IMG/VR virus record: IMGVR_UViG_3300009788_000154
Coordinates: 1 to 45,338 of that record
Reading direction: 5' to 3' (one strand)
Length of the DNA stretch: 45,338 nucleotides
DNA from: a virus
The notes below the pieces were generated by a model. It saw nothing but the letters and a program-made list of their open reading frames with translations, made no database searches and had not been told where the DNA came from. Numbering within the stretch: the stretch's first letter is position 1; every line of letters begins with the position of its first letter. Below, piece by piece: positions 45,103 through 45,338 of the stretch. The position numbers were made by a program, and so were the translations under genes.

Positions 45103-45338
45103 ATGGGTAAGCACTTATTCAAACTCAAGAAAGACGGTAAGGCGGTAGGGTATCTGGAATTCAAGGATGGAAAGTTTGTCTATTCAAACGAAGACGGCTC
45201 ATACGTTAGTCCTTATTGTATTTCTATTTGGAAAGGGAAAGTATTCTCTTTTCAATGCCCTGCTTATAGCAGCTCCTACTATGAACACGATGAATGTGAA
45301 TATGATTCTATTCATCTTTTCGTAACCAAAGACAAGAA
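45103..45338 (+). CDS. Truncated hypothetical protein, runs off the window
   Basis: ATG at 45103 behind AAGGAAAAAG; the frame is open to the last base (78 complete codons). MGKHLFKLKKDGKAVGYLEF and KDGKFVYSNEDGSYVSPYCI suggest a small beta-rich protein. Later residues (YYEHDECEYDSIHLFVTKDK) are acidic. The end is cut by the window, so length and function are unknown. Confidence 0.55.
   Translation, partial: MGKHLFKLKKDGKAVGYLEFKDGKFVYSNEDGSYVSPYCISIWKGKVFSFQCPAYSSSYYEHDECEYDSIHLFVTKDK

Noticed and set aside
1-45338. tRNA genes and CRISPR arrays
   Set aside because: No cloverleaf with a T-loop GTTCRANTC context and no regularly spaced repeats were found by reading; a tRNA scan would settle the former.

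Overview
The window looks like most of a tailed-phage genome of podovirus type. No bacterial housekeeping gene, rRNA, tRNA, integrase or CRISPR array is seen, and nearly all genes are short, packed and preceded by AAGGAG-type ribosome binding sites. The recognisable backbone runs terminase small subunit, terminase large subunit, portal, coiled-coil scaffold, major capsid protein, gp4-like adaptor, tail fibre, P22 gp10-like stabilisation protein, and three Ala/Gln-rich or membrane-active ejection-type proteins. This is the order expected of a short-tailed phage with internal ejection proteins. The bacterial host cannot be named from the sequence. Phage DNA polymerase and a recognisable endolysin are not in the window.

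Layout: (1) 1-4069, plus strand: small early genes, including a replication-protein-like gene, a DUF6794 gene and a DUF5131 (Gp37/Gp68) gene, interrupted by a 536-base gene-free stretch that folds into an elaborate RNA. (2) 4087-6715, minus strand: ten tiny genes, several separated by GC-rich hairpins, with a folded leader upstream. (3) 6983-7371: a stand-alone RNA gene with promoter, nested and loop-loop helices and a strong terminator. (4) 7399-10804, plus: small genes, TerS, a G-quadruplex motif, an inverted repeat and a terminator. (5) 10819-41137, plus: a long late operon. (6) 41138-41440: a divergent membrane-protein gene with a leaderless promoter. (7) 41482-42277: holin-like and lipoprotein genes and a terminator that contains the next promoter. 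(8) 42298-45338: accessory small zinc-binding genes, an HNH-AP2 endonuclease with a pseudoknot leader and a third structured RNA candidate.

The most striking content is a cassette of about 10 kb (22289-32231) inside the late operon, between the head-tail adaptor and the tail fibre. It carries a NeuB/PseI-type nonulosonate synthase, a PseB-like sugar-nucleotide dehydratase, an aldo/keto reductase, a class III aminotransferase, a GNAT acetyltransferase, a formyltransferase, a PIG-L deacetylase, a FemAB-like acyltransferase, a glycosyltransferase-like protein and an SpsF/PseF-type cytidylyltransferase. Together these could make, acylate and activate a sialic-acid-like (nonulosonic) sugar. A dedicated UDP-sugar hydrolase (PseG/NeuC) is not recognised. 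Because the cassette shares the operon with virion genes, glycosylation of the virion, or of the host surface late in infection, is the simplest inference. An HNH gene sits at its downstream edge, and small zinc-ribbon, membrane and Tat-signal ORFs are scattered between the enzyme genes.

Genes were called from frame, start-codon context, overlap pattern and recognisable motifs. RNA structures were found by reading complementary segments by eye; no folding energies or database searches were run.
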